This document shows, one piece after another, positions 25,745 to 34,604 of a stretch of DNA of 64,000 nucleotides (position 1 is its first letter; each line of letters starts with the position of its first letter). The notes below the pieces were generated by a model. The model ran no database searches. It had not been told where the DNA came from and saw only the letters and a list, made by a program, of their open reading frames with translations. A program made the position numbers and the translations under genes. The DNA comes from Pseudomonas sp. 7SR1 (GTDB taxonomy: Bacteria; Pseudomonadota; Gammaproteobacteria; Pseudomonadales; Pseudomonadaceae), in contig NZ_LT707064.1 of NCBI RefSeq assembly GCF_900156465.1, forward strand, positions 2,698,501-2,762,500, written 5' to 3'.

Positions 25745-27244
25745 TCAGAAGCGCCAGATCACGTCGACAAAGGCGCGATGCATGTACGAATCGACCTCTT
25801 TGCCGTAGGCGTCGCCTGGCTTGAACACGCCGCCACGAAAGCGCACCAGCGCCGACGGCTCATCGATGGACTGGCTCAGCGCGGCCGGCAGCAGCCCTTG
25901 CTTGAAGTACTTGGTGACCACCAGATCGACTTCCTGGCCCAGGTCCTTGTCGCCGTCACGCAGCGGCAGGGTGGAGGTGGACAGGATGGCGCCGGTCACG
26001 TCGTCGGTGTTGTTCTGTACGGCGTTGATGCCGTTGCTGCCCACCGGCTTGTTGCCGTCCACGCGCCAGAACTTGTGGTACACCAGGCTGGCGTCGTATT
26101 CGTCGCGCAACTGCCAGGAGCCGAACAGCGAGGCGCTCTGGGTGTTGCTCATCTCGCCACGGAACGCCTCGCCGAAACGATGGACCCGCGAACGAGTGCC
26201 GGTGAAGTTCGAGCGGTTGCTCTGCAGGCCATTCTGTTCATAGTCCTCGCTGGCGCGGGCATAGGCGGCACCGACTTGCCATTGCGGATCCAGGCGCAGG
26301 CGAATACCCAGGTCGGTGGCCCAGCCATCCACGTCGTCGCTGCGCTTGGCTTGCGCCGGACGGGTGCCGTCGGCGTTGAGCGGGTTGACGGTGTCGCGGT
26401 CGCCGGTCATGCCGGTGATGCTCGCCCAATAGTTGACGGTATTGGTGTTGCGCCAGTTATAGGCATCGCTGTTGGCTTCCAGGCCGAGCCAGGACAGGTC
26501 ACCGTTCTCGGTCTTGTCCAGGACATCGGTGGGTTCGCCCGGGGTCGGGTAGTCGAGGCTGCCGTTGTCATGGGTGTGATGGGCGCGGATACCGGCCCAC
26601 TGGCCTGGCATCCACTGGTAGCCCACGTCGCCGTAGACGTGCAGGCGATCCTTGTCCTTGGGCGACAGCTCCTTGAGGTCGGTGCGGTATTCGCTGAAAC
26701 GTTCGGCCACGCCGAGGTTGGCCCGCAACAAGGTGGTGTCGAAGGTCCAGTTCAAGGCCTCGATGTTGGTGTCGCGCCACTGGCCGTCATCGTTGCGCAG
26801 GCGCTGGCGGCCGAACTTCAACTGCTCGCCCGGGTACGGGGTCAGGCCGCGATAGCCAATCCAGAATTCGCGCATGGCCAGGTAGCTCTTCTTGGCTTCG
26901 CGATCGCCGCTGTCGGTTTCCTGGGTGCTGCCATCGGACTGTTGCAAGGTGTCAGTCTCGATGATGTCGGAAGACGTCACGGCCTGGGCCATGGCGTAGG
27001 CGCTCCAGGCACCGCTTTCGCTTTCGCCGTAGACCCAGGGACGCAGGTCCAGGCCGACACCGTTGACGTCGCCACCGCTCTGGGTGCCGAGGTCACGGTC
27101 GTCTTCGGACTGGCCGGTGATCTTCACTTCCAGGCCGAAGTTCTTGGTGTCGGTCAGGGCCGCCAGGGTCGGGCAGGACCACAGCAGGGCGCAGGTCAGG
27201 CCAATTCCGGCCTGCACAAAAGGATTGAGCTTCAAAGGCTTCAT
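25745..27244 (-). CDS. algE: AlgE: outer membrane alginate exporter
   Basis: 499 aa. The signal peptide ends around PTLAALTD (about 29). The mature protein is an 18-strand-type beta-barrel with alternating hydrophobic residues and aromatic girdles, and ends in the outer membrane C-terminal signature with terminal Phe (VDVIWRF). It is an anion-selective porin through which alginate leaves the cell, docked by AlgK. The ATG overlaps the algK stop (ATGA), and GAGGA sits 7 bases upstream. Length is close to P. aeruginosa AlgE. Confidence 0.96.
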   Translation of the reverse strand: MKPLKLNPFVQAGIGLTCALLWSCPTLAALTDTKNFGLEVKITGQSEDDRDLGTQSGGDVNGVGLDLRPWVYGESESGAWSAYAMAQAVTSSDIIETDTLQQSDGSTQETDSGDREAKKSYLAMREFWIGYRGLTPYPGEQLKFGRQRLRNDDGQWRDTNIEALNWTFDTTLLRANLGVAERFSEYRTDLKELSPKDKDRLHVYGDVGYQWMPGQWAGIRAHHTHDNGSLDYPTPGEPTDVLDKTENGDLSWLGLEANSDAYNWRNTNTVNYWASITGMTGDRDTVNPLNADGTRPAQAKRSDDVDGWATDLGIRLRLDPQWQVGAAYARASEDYEQNGLQSNRSNFTGTRSRVHRFGEAFRGEMSNTQSASLFGSWQLRDEYDASLVYHKFWRVDGNKPVGSNGINAVQNNTDDVTGAILSTSTLPLRDGDKDLGQEVDLVVTKYFKQGLLPAALSQSIDEPSALVRFRGGVFKPGDAYGKEVDSYMHRAFVDVIWRF

Positions 27245-28740
27245 AGAGGTTCCTCGCCGTTATCTTCTTTTAGGGCTTGCAGTTCCAGCGTATCGGGGCT
27301 CATGGCACCACGAATGGCCTGCTCTTGTTGTAGCAGGCGTTGCGCTTGGGCAAGCTGTTGCGGCGGTAATTGGGCTTCGAGGGTCTGGGCAAGCTCGGTG
27401 GCTTGCGGGGTGTTCTGGGCCTTGGCCAACTGGCTGAACACATAGGCGTTGACCGGGTTGGGCTTGGTGCCCTTGCCCTGGGAGAACAGCTGGGCAATGG
27501 CATAGTCAGCGCTGTTCTGGCCGTTACGGGCAGCCTTGAGCAAGTGGTCCAGGGCTTTTTGCGAGTAGACCTGGCCCAGGTAACCACGGCGATAGATCTG
27601 GCCGAGGTAGTAATCGGCGGCCACTTCGCGGCCGACGGCTTTCTGGAAATGTGCCTCGGCGACCTTGGCGTCGGCCGGTACCCACTTGCCTTCGTAGTAG
27701 AGTTTGCCCAACAGCAACTCGGCCCGAGGCTGGTCGGCGGCACGGCCGTTTTCCAGGTACTGCATCATCTTGTCGACGTCGCCCAGCTCGGGGAAATCGT
27801 AGAGCAACTGCGCCAGGCTGACCCAGGCGGCGGGGTAGCCGGGGGCGATGCCTTCGAGCAGCGACTGGGCTGTCTTCTCGTCGGTCTTGCCGAGGCTGGG
27901 ATCGGCCAGCACGCGCGCGACGCTGTCCACGCGCTGGGCAGAAACCACGCCACGACTGTGGCCGGCCTGCATCTGCTTGAGCAACTCGGCCTGCTGTTCC
28001 GGCTGGCCGCGTTTCTGGTAGACCGTGGCCAGTTCGACGTAGCAGATGTCGGTGGTCGCCAACGCGGCCTTGCACACCTTCTCCACTTCAGCCAGGTGCT
28101 GGTCGTAGGTGCCCTGGGTGCGATAGAGCAGAATCTGCGCCAGGCCTGCCTCCGGATAACCGGCGTTGCGCCACTGGTCGATCTGCTGCTGGGCGTTGAC
28201 GTTCGGGAAGCTGTGGGGGTATTGCAGGTACAGCATCGCCAGCGGGATCAGGGTGTTGCCCTCACCGTTGGCGAAGGCTTTCTTCAACAGGCCCTCGGCC
28301 TCGTGCTTTTCAGCCTCGGTGGAACCGGGCTTGGCCACCAGCAGGCGACCCAGGCGAGCCTGGGCCCGTGGCGAGATATCGGCGGCAGCGCGGTAGGTCG
28401 CCTCGGCCTTTTTCATCTGCTCGGGGTCGCGGCTGTCCACCTGGATATCGGCCAGGCCCACCTGGGCTTCGCTGTAGCCCAGGTCTGCCAGTTGCTGATA
28501 GTTCTGCTGCGCCAACGCCGTGTCGCCGCGCTTGAGGGCTTCGTTGGCCAGGCGCTGGTCGGGCAGGCCCGCGCAACCGGCCAGGCTCACGGCCAGTGCC
28601 AAGGCACACAGTGTCCCCACTTGGGAACGAGCTTGCGGCGTATCATCCTGACCGCATTGATCCTTTCGCGAGCGAGTCGGATTGCCGAACCGTCGCTCCC
28701 ACAGACTCTGTGGGGTATTCAGGATTTCTATAATGGTCAC
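27241..28740 (-). CDS. algK: AlgK: outer membrane lipoprotein of the alginate secretin (start region disrupted by a REPIN)
   Basis: Mature part about 440 aa, a superhelix of TPR/Sel1-like repeats (for example [35 protein letters not shown]) that localises AlgE and scaffolds AlgX. The lipobox LAGC ([13 protein letters not shown]) is intact. The start is odd: the GTG at 28740 has GAGGA 7 bases upstream (an ATG at 28746 is too close), but the next 40-odd codons run through a degenerate REPIN (28621-28703) before the hydrophobic signal core. The encoded signal peptide would have a very long charged leader of about 40 residues. Alternatives are a GTG right before the core at about 28624, or a frameshift. 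The ATGA overlap with algE supports expression as an operon. Confidence 0.9.
   Translation of the reverse strand: MTIIEILNTPQSLWERRFGNPTRSRKDQCGQDDTPQARSQVGTLCALALAVSLAGCAGLPDQRLANEALKRGDTALAQQNYQQLADLGYSEAQVGLADIQVDSRDPEQMKKAEATYRAAADISPRAQARLGRLLVAKPGSTEAEKHEAEGLLKKAFANGEGNTLIPLAMLYLQYPHSFPNVNAQQQIDQWRNAGYPEAGLAQILLYRTQGTYDQHLAEVEKVCKAALATTDICYVELATVYQKRGQPEQQAELLKQMQAGHSRGVVSAQRVDSVARVLADPSLGKTDEKTAQSLLEGIAPGYPAAWVSLAQLLYDFPELGDVDKMMQYLENGRAADQPRAELLLGKLYYEGKWVPADAKVAEAHFQKAVGREVAADYYLGQIYRRGYLGQVYSQKALDHLLKAARNGQNSADYAIAQLFSQGKGTKPNPVNAYVFSQLAKAQNTPQATELAQTLEAQLPPQQLAQAQRLLQQEQAIRGAMSPDTLELQALKEDNGEEPL
28621..28703. repeat. Degenerate REPIN overlapping the 5' end of algK
   Basis: On the plus strand it reads TTGGGAACGAGCTTGC ... 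CGTCGCTCCCACA: diverged versions of the two REP arms found intact elsewhere in the window, with REP-like CGCGAGCGAGTC in between. It starts right after the alg44-algK junction and ends at the first codon of the AlgK signal-peptide core. The reading frame of algK stays open through it. Confidence 0.7.
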
Positions 28741-28755
28741 GGGCATATCCTCGAC

Positions 28756-29925
28756 TTAAAGACCGACGGCCATGGCTTTGTCGATCAGCCAGTTCAGGCT
28801 TGGGCCACGGTCGCTGTGGACTTCTACCGGACGACCGGCCAGGGAGCTGTCCAGCGGCTCGTCAGGCTTGATCATCACGCGGATATCCGAAGACAGGTCC
28901 GCGCTCTTCAGGCTGGTGCTGCTGACGATCTTGCCGGTGCGGGTGACGTCTTCGCCGGCAACCTGGAAGTTGACCGCGGTGCCTGGGCGTACGTCGCCGA
29001 ACTGGCGATAGGAGAAGCGAGCTTCGACATTGGCCTCGGTGCCGCGCGGGACCAGTTGGAAGATGACGTCGCCCTTGCTTGCGTACTGGCCGTCGGCAAC
29101 CAGTTGCTGGGATACGATGCAGTCGCAAGGGGAGGTGAGGGTACCGGTCATCTGCTTGCCGAACAGTTCCTCGACCTTGGCCGGTTGCAATTGGTTGTCG
29201 TCCAGGTGGCCCTTGAGGACGTCGAGCATGCTGGTGCTGAACGTCGCCAGTGGGGCGCCCTTGGCCGCCACGCCGTCGGCCTTGACCAGGCTCTGCACGG
29301 TGCCGTCGCGCGGCATGGTGATGGCCATGCCCGGTACGTTCACCAGGCCTGCCTGGGCATGGCTGACGAAATACATGCCGTACACCGACTTGAAGATGAA
29401 ACCGAACGCCGCCAGGCCGACAACGAAGATGCCCAGGCTGAAGGTCACGGCCCGCAGGCGACCCAGGGCGCTCATGCCGCCGGTTTCGTCCTTCTGCTTG
29501 CGTGCCTTGGTGAAGTTGTCGCGCTGCAGCGTCGCCAGTACGTCGCCCACGCTGACGATGTCGCCTGCCAGGTGCGAAGTGATGATGTGACGCAGTGTCG
29601 AGATGTCCCGCGGTTCCAGGTTCTGGAACTGGCAACCGGTGCGGCCGGTCTGGCGGTCGTGGGAGCGGATCTGCAGCTCCACGTCCATCGCCAGGCCGAG
29701 GTTGTCGATCACGAACTGCAGGCGAGCCTTGTACGACTCGCCGACCTTGAGCGGCATCTGACCGGCGTTGAAGCACAGGCCGCCGGCGGACAGGTCCAGG
29801 ACCTTGACTTCCATCGGCGTACGGTCGGGACCGAAGAAGCGCAGCTTGGCCGGGATTTTGACCCGGGCGTGTTGGCGCTGGGCTTCGGATTCATGCACTA
29901 CGTTGACATTCACGGCGGTGTTCAT
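28756..29925 (-). CDS. alg44: Alg44: c-di-GMP-binding alginate co-polymerase
   Basis: 389 aa. The N-terminal PilZ domain (about 15-115) has RQHAR (Arg17, Arg21) and DLSAGG (Asp44, Ser46), exactly the residue numbers that bind dimeric c-di-GMP in P. aeruginosa Alg44. A single transmembrane helix (about 155-178, FSLGIFVVGLAAFGFIF) is followed by a periplasmic HlyD-like domain (SPCDCIVSQQLVADGQYASKG). It activates Alg8 on c-di-GMP binding and may link synthase to the periplasmic machinery. A GGA-rich leader precedes the ATG. It starts 35 bases after alg8. Confidence 0.96.
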   Translation of the reverse strand: MNTAVNVNVVHESEAQRQHARVKIPAKLRFFGPDRTPMEVKVLDLSAGGLCFNAGQMPLKVGESYKARLQFVIDNLGLAMDVELQIRSHDRQTGRTGCQFQNLEPRDISTLRHIITSHLAGDIVSVGDVLATLQRDNFTKARKQKDETGGMSALGRLRAVTFSLGIFVVGLAAFGFIFKSVYGMYFVSHAQAGLVNVPGMAITMPRDGTVQSLVKADGVAAKGAPLATFSTSMLDVLKGHLDDNQLQPAKVEELFGKQMTGTLTSPCDCIVSQQLVADGQYASKGDVIFQLVPRGTEANVEARFSYRQFGDVRPGTAVNFQVAGEDVTRTGKIVSSTSLKSADLSSDIRVMIKPDEPLDSSLAGRPVEVHSDRGPSLNWLIDKAMAVGL

Positions 29926-29960
29926 AGAGGCGATTTCCTAGTTAATTCAGGCGAGTTCGG

Positions 29961-31451
29961 TCAGACCATCGTCAGCAGCACGGCGACAAAGATGCTGCCG
30001 GCGGAGAAGGTCATGGTCCGAGACGACCAGGTGTTGAACCAACGTTGAAAGCTGGCGAGATCACGGGTCAGTGAGGTGGGCTGGCGTGTCCAGGACTGTT
30101 GGTCGAGGCGGAAGAACACGTAGATCTTCACCAGCGCGCCGACGATCTGGTTGTAATAGAGAATCATCGGGTAGGCCGGGCCGATCCGGTGTCCGGAGCA
30201 CGACAGCAACAGGGTCAGCAGCAGCCGCGTGATGCCGATCCACAGCAGATACACCAGGATGAAGGCGGTGCCGTACTTGAAGCTGGCGATCAGTGCCACG
30301 GTCAGGCCCAGCAGCGACGTCCACATCGACACACGCTGGTCGAGCAGCACCACGGAGGTGAACAGGCCCAGGCGCCGCATGCCCAGGCCCAGTGCCCGGG
30401 AGTTCTGCCGAAGGTTGTTGCCGTACCAGCGGAACATCAGCTTGCGACTGGCCTTGATGAAGCTCTTTTCCGGCGGGTGCTCCACGGTGTTGATCGCCGC
30501 GTCCGGCACGTAGAAGGTGTCGTAGCCCAGGCGCATCAGGCTGAACCAGCTCGACTTGTCGTCCCCGGTCAGGAACTTGAAGCGACCCAGGCGCCAGTGT
30601 TGCAGCGAGTCGCTTTCCACGTCGGCGATGAAGTCCGGGTTGGTGACCACGGTGGCGCGGAACACCGACATGCGGCCGGTCATGGTCAACACACGCTTGG
30701 ACAGGGCCATGGAGCACATGTTGATGTGGCGCTGGGCGAAACGCAGCTTGTGCCATTCGCTCATGATGTAGCCGCCGCGCACTTCGCAGAACTCGTTGGT
30801 AGTCAGGCCGCCGACGTTGCCGAACAGCTGGAACCACGGCACGGTCTTGCGCACGACGCCCTCGCCAAGCACGGTGTCGCCATCGATCACCGCAACCACG
30901 GCACGGTCGTCCGGCAAGTGGCGGGAGATGGCGCGGAAACCGTAGGCCAGGCCGTCACGCTTGCCGGTGCCGGGGATGCGCACGAAGTCCAGCTTGACCC
31001 GCTCCGGCGGGTTCATGCGGGCCCAGAGGCTCTTGACCAGCAACTCGTCGGACATTTCCACGATGGAGCAGACCACCGTGGTGGGCAGCCCGCACTCGAT
31101 GGCTTCGCGAATCACCGAGCCGTACACCTGGGCCGTGGTCAGCGCGTCGATCCGGAAGCTGGTGACCATCAGGAACACATGCGACGGGTCGGCGGCCTTG
31201 CCCAGCTTGCGTACCTTGCGGCGCAGGTGTGGGTAGACGATGTACAGAAAGATCATGCCGCGTACGAAATGCGTCGCGCCCATGGAATAACGCCAGATGC
31301 CCACGGCGCCGATCAGGAAAATGAAGTCCTTGGATTCGGAGTCGAACGTAGACGTGGGCAGCGCCGTGGCGATGCCCATCAATAAACTCAAGTAAAACAG
31401 CCAACCGGCGGCCTGAAGCAGGCCGTGCTTTAGCCTGTGCATAATCTGCAT
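29961..31451 (-). CDS. alg8: Alg8: alginate polymerase (GT2 glycosyltransferase)
   Basis: 496 aa inner membrane synthase that polymerises GDP-mannuronate. Two N-terminal helices (about 10-70) precede a cytoplasmic GT2 domain with the substrate-binding DGD (Asp190, Asp192), the acceptor motif TGDD (297-298) and the product-site RKLMFRW (ending Arg341-Trp342). C-terminal helices (about 360-460) form the translocation channel. Length matches P. aeruginosa Alg8 (494 aa). It is the second gene, about 90 bases after algD, and needs Alg44 with c-di-GMP for activity. Confidence 0.97.
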   Translation of the reverse strand: MQIMHRLKHGLLQAAGWLFYLSLLMGIATALPTSTFDSESKDFIFLIGAVGIWRYSMGATHFVRGMIFLYIVYPHLRRKVRKLGKAADPSHVFLMVTSFRIDALTTAQVYGSVIREAIECGLPTTVVCSIVEMSDELLVKSLWARMNPPERVKLDFVRIPGTGKRDGLAYGFRAISRHLPDDRAVVAVIDGDTVLGEGVVRKTVPWFQLFGNVGGLTTNEFCEVRGGYIMSEWHKLRFAQRHINMCSMALSKRVLTMTGRMSVFRATVVTNPDFIADVESDSLQHWRLGRFKFLTGDDKSSWFSLMRLGYDTFYVPDAAINTVEHPPEKSFIKASRKLMFRWYGNNLRQNSRALGLGMRRLGLFTSVVLLDQRVSMWTSLLGLTVALIASFKYGTAFILVYLLWIGITRLLLTLLLSCSGHRIGPAYPMILYYNQIVGALVKIYVFFRLDQQSWTRQPTSLTRDLASFQRWFNTWSSRTMTFSAGSIFVAVLLTMV

Positions 31452-31542
31452 CCGTCTCTATCTCGGGCGGGCCTTGTGGGCGGCCCGATGGGTTAAGGCA
31501 GGCGAAAGGCCGGCCAGGGCGAGCCCCGGCCGGCAAACAGAC

Positions 31543-32859
31543 TTACCAGCAGATGCCTTCTGTCCGGCCATTCGGTGATGTGGCCTTGGACATGAAACCA
31601 ACCAGGTCGATGACCTGCTTGCCTTCCGGTACGTTCTCGGTCAGCGAGCGGAATTTCTCGTCGCGGTTGCCGAGGATGATGATGTCGGAGTTGTCGATCA
31701 CCGAGTCGAAATCGGAGTTGAGCAAGGACGAGACGTGAGGGATCTTCGACTCGATGTAATCCTTGTTCGCACCGTGGACGCGGGCGTATTCGACGTTGCT
31801 GTCGTAGATGCGCAGGTCGTAGCCCTTGCCGATCAGCATTTCCGCCAGTTCCACCAACGGGCTTTCGCGCAGGTCGTCGGTACCGGCCTTGAAGCTCAGG
31901 CCCAGCAGGGCGACCTTGCGTTTGTCGTGGGCGGAGACGATGTCGAAGGCGTTCTGCACCTGGGATTCGTTGCTGCGCATCAGCGAGTTGAGCAGCGGCG
32001 CTTCCACGTCCAGGCTGCTGGCGCGATAGGTCAGGGCGCGAACGTCCTTGGGCAGGCACGATCCGCCGAAGGCGAAGCCAGGGCGCATGTAGTACTGGGA
32101 CAGGTTCAGGGCCTTGTCCTGGCAGACCACGTCCATCACTTCACGGCCATCGACGCCTACGGCCTTGGCGATGTTGCCGATTTCGTTGGCGAAGGTCACC
32201 TTGGTGGCGTGCCAGACGTTGCAGGTGTACTTGATCATCTCGGCGACGGCGATGTCCTTGCGGATGATCGGCGCATCGAGCTCTTCGTACAGCGATTGCA
32301 GAACGTCGCCGGAGGCCTTGTCGAACTCGCCGATGACAGTCATCGGTGGCTGGTCGTAGTCCTTGATGGCGGTGCTTTCACGCAGGAACTCAGGGTTGAC
32401 CGCGACGCCGAAATCGACGCCAGCCTTTTTGCCGGAGCAGTCTTCGAGGATCGGGATCACTACGTTCGCTACGGTGCCTGGCAGAACGGTACTGCGAACC
32501 ACGATGGTGTGGCGGGTCGTCTTGTCGCGCAGGACAAAACCGATTTCGCGGCACACGGCTTCGATGTAGTTCAGTTCCAGGTCGCCGTTTTTCTTGCTCG
32601 GTGTACCGACGCAGATCATCGACAGATCGGTATCGCGAATGGCTTCGGCGAAGTTGGTAGTACCGCGCAAACGGCCCGTTTGAATACCTTGTGCCAGCAA
32701 CTCTCCAAGACCCGGTTCAACGATCGGCGACTTGCCGGCGTTGATCATATCGATCTTGTCCTTGGCGACATCAACGCCAACCACATCATGGCCCCGTGCA
32801 GACAGGCAACCGGCACATACTGCACCGACGTAACCCAAACCAAATATGCTAATGCGCAT
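31543..32859 (-). CDS. algD: AlgD: GDP-mannose 6-dehydrogenase
   Basis: 438 aa from the ATG at 32859 (AGAGGT 7 bases upstream). It catalyses the committed step: GDP-mannose plus 2 NAD+ to GDP-mannuronate. The N-terminal Rossmann fold has IFGLGYVGAVCAGCL; the catalytic Cys268 lies in FGGSCLPKD and Lys210 in EMIKYTCN, the same residue numbers as the P. aeruginosa enzyme. The C-terminal UDP/GDP-binding domain contains LLGLSFKAGTDDLRESP. First gene of the operon, with a long upstream control region. Confidence 0.97.
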   Translation of the reverse strand: MRISIFGLGYVGAVCAGCLSARGHDVVGVDVAKDKIDMINAGKSPIVEPGLGELLAQGIQTGRLRGTTNFAEAIRDTDLSMICVGTPSKKNGDLELNYIEAVCREIGFVLRDKTTRHTIVVRSTVLPGTVANVVIPILEDCSGKKAGVDFGVAVNPEFLRESTAIKDYDQPPMTVIGEFDKASGDVLQSLYEELDAPIIRKDIAVAEMIKYTCNVWHATKVTFANEIGNIAKAVGVDGREVMDVVCQDKALNLSQYYMRPGFAFGGSCLPKDVRALTYRASSLDVEAPLLNSLMRSNESQVQNAFDIVSAHDKRKVALLGLSFKAGTDDLRESPLVELAEMLIGKGYDLRIYDSNVEYARVHGANKDYIESKIPHVSSLLNSDFDSVIDNSDIIILGNRDEKFRSLTENVPEGKQVIDLVGFMSKATSPNGRTEGICW

Positions 32860-33668
32860 CGCATTTACCTCTGTTTTCACGCCATTAAATGGCCGGAGTT
32901 AATAGTGTTCAGCGGTCATAGTGCACTCGGAAGTGTGGAATGCAGGCGCCACAATGCCGTGTGCAGGCATACTAAGTTCCGAGTGTCTAAATAATTGCAC
33001 TCAAGTTGTGCGCAAAGCGGCCTAGTTGTTATGACCTGCCCTGTTATGCAGCCGGTCCTCGTTGTCGGGGACGTCCGTGCAAAGGTCTTACACTTCTGAT
33101 TCCTGGCGAAAAGCCCACAAAATCAGAAGGTTGTGTGCTCGGGTGAACACGTTATAGGGGCGCAGCCTTGGCCTTTGTAGGGGATAGTGATGGTGCGTTA
33201 TCTCCTGTCCTTTCATATTGGATCCCAATAGACGACCGTTTCGCTTAGTTGTCGTGACAACTTGGTTACTCTGGCCGACGTCCTGCGTAAGTTATCTCGT
33301 ACACGAGTGCCGAGAATCGTTACGGGTGGTATGAGCCGTGCATTTGGACATAGTTCCGATCCGCTCATCGCGATTTCAGAAATTTTTCGAAATATCTGCC
33401 TAGATGGCACTGCTCTCACAGTGATGGCACTTGCGGTTTTGGCCTTTAGTTACGGGGAGTTAAAAGGCTTAGATAGTTTTGTGCCACTATCGTTGAAAAT
33501 TTTCCGTGCCACTACGGAAAAAACTGACATCTGTCGAGTGAAAGAAAAGTTAGCGCGGGAGTTGTCTTTTATATTGACGCCAAGAAAGTGACGAAGTGGG
33601 CGGGGGAGTGAGATGACATGCAGGCGGTTGATCGAGGCCCCCGATTAGGGGGCTCGAAGGGGAACGCG
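32860..33668. promoter_or_regulatory. algD upstream control region and leader, about 0.8 kb
   Basis: No convincing gene lies here, and the region is clearly richer in A/T than its neighbours, especially 33340-33590. Near algD, on the minus strand, GAACTT (32979..32974) matches the AlgU (sigma-22) -35 element, but I cannot find a good -10 at 16-17 bases. Structure present: CACTCGGAA (32924-32932) pairs with TTCCGAGTG (32977-32985); GCCAT-TTA-ATGGC (32881-32893) sits just before the ribosome site; CTTCTGATT (33093-33101) pairs with AATCAGAAG (33121-33129); TTTTCCGT (33500-33507) pairs with ACGGAAAA (33514-33521); TGGCAC recurs at 33405 and 33425 and inverted at 33481 and 33506. In P. aeruginosa this region binds AlgU, AlgR, AmrZ, AlgB and IHF; I found no exact AlgR box. 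Confidence 0.6.
33632..33657 (-). terminator. Probable hairpin after yaaA
   Basis: TCGAG-G-CCCCC (33632-33642) pairs with GGGGG-CTCGA (33648-33657) around GATTA, a strong stem with one bulged G, 11 bases beyond the yaaA stop. No U-run follows on the minus strand, so termination may be Rho-dependent or partial. It would insulate the algD region from yaaA transcription. Confidence 0.5.
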
Positions 33669-34448
33669 TCATTGCGGTGCGTGATCGCGCAGGAAGACCA
33701 GTTTTTGCGATGAAGACTGTTGCGCACTGAAGCGATAACCCTGCACATCGAACTGCTTGAGCAAGTGCGGGTCGTTGATGCGTTCCTGAATGACGAAGCG
33801 GCTCATCAGGCCTCGGGCTTTCTTGGCGTAGAAGCTGATGATCTTGTACTGGCCGTTCTTCAGGTCCTTGAACTCGGTATCGATGACGCGCGCTTTCAAG
33901 GCGCTGCGCTTGACCGCCGAAAAGTATTCGTTGGACGCCAGGTTCAACAACACATCGTCGCCCTGGTCGGCCAACGCTTCGTTCAGCCATTCGCTGATGC
34001 GGGTACCCCAGAAGGCATACAGGTCCTTGCCTCGGGCATTGGCCAGTTTGGTGCCCATTTCCAGACGATAGGGCTGCATCAGGTCCAGCGGCCGCAACAG
34101 GCCATACAGGCCGGACAGCATGCGCAGGTGTCGTTGGGCGTGATCGAAATCGGCTTCGCTGAAGCTCTGCGCGTCGAGGCCGGTGTACACGTCGCCCTTG
34201 AAGGCCAGCAGCGCCTGCCTGGCATTGTCCGGGGTGAATGCCGGTGTCCAGCTGCCGAACCGCGCGGCATTCAGGCCGCCGATCTTGTCGGAGACATGCA
34301 TCAGTTCGCTGATCTGGGCCGGCGAGAGTTCGCGCAATTGCTCGATCAGCTCCTGGGAGTGGTCCAGGTATTGCGGCTGGGTAAAGCGAGCGGTGGCCGG
34401 CGGTGTTTCATAATCGAGGGTCTTGGCGGGGGAAATCACCATCAGCAT
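33669..34448 (-). CDS. yaaA: YaaA/DUF328 peroxide-stress protein
   Basis: 259 aa cytoplasmic protein, full length for the family. It begins [17 protein letters not shown] and contains [20 protein letters not shown] and [11 protein letters not shown], all hallmarks of YaaA. E. coli YaaA lowers intracellular unincorporated iron under H2O2 stress and binds DNA; the fold has a helix-hairpin-helix element. The gene is monocistronic here, pointing toward the algD control region. Confidence 0.95.
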   Translation of the reverse strand: MLMVISPAKTLDYETPPATARFTQPQYLDHSQELIEQLRELSPAQISELMHVSDKIGGLNAARFGSWTPAFTPDNARQALLAFKGDVYTGLDAQSFSEADFDHAQRHLRMLSGLYGLLRPLDLMQPYRLEMGTKLANARGKDLYAFWGTRISEWLNEALADQGDDVLLNLASNEYFSAVKRSALKARVIDTEFKDLKNGQYKIISFYAKKARGLMSRFVIQERINDPHLLKQFDVQGYRFSAQQSSSQKLVFLRDHAPQ

Positions 34449-34604
34449 GCAATCGTCTCCTTCAAAGTTGCCGCGATTCTAGGGGGTTGTCCGGGTGGAC
34501 TCCAGCTATCGAGGCAATAGGTGATCGGTGGTGGGGGATAGCGGTAGGGATTCATGCGCATGGCCTCGCCACAGGATCGGCTATGATGCCGCGCGGGTTT
34601 CGTT

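Noticed and set aside
33230..33250. GACCGTTTCG as an AlgR box
   Set aside because: It matches only the first half of the CCGTTNGTC consensus; not supported.
33262..33591. 109-codon plus-strand frame upstream of algD
   Set aside because: No ribosome site, codon use unlike neighbours and located in the AT-rich control region; no recognisable domain.
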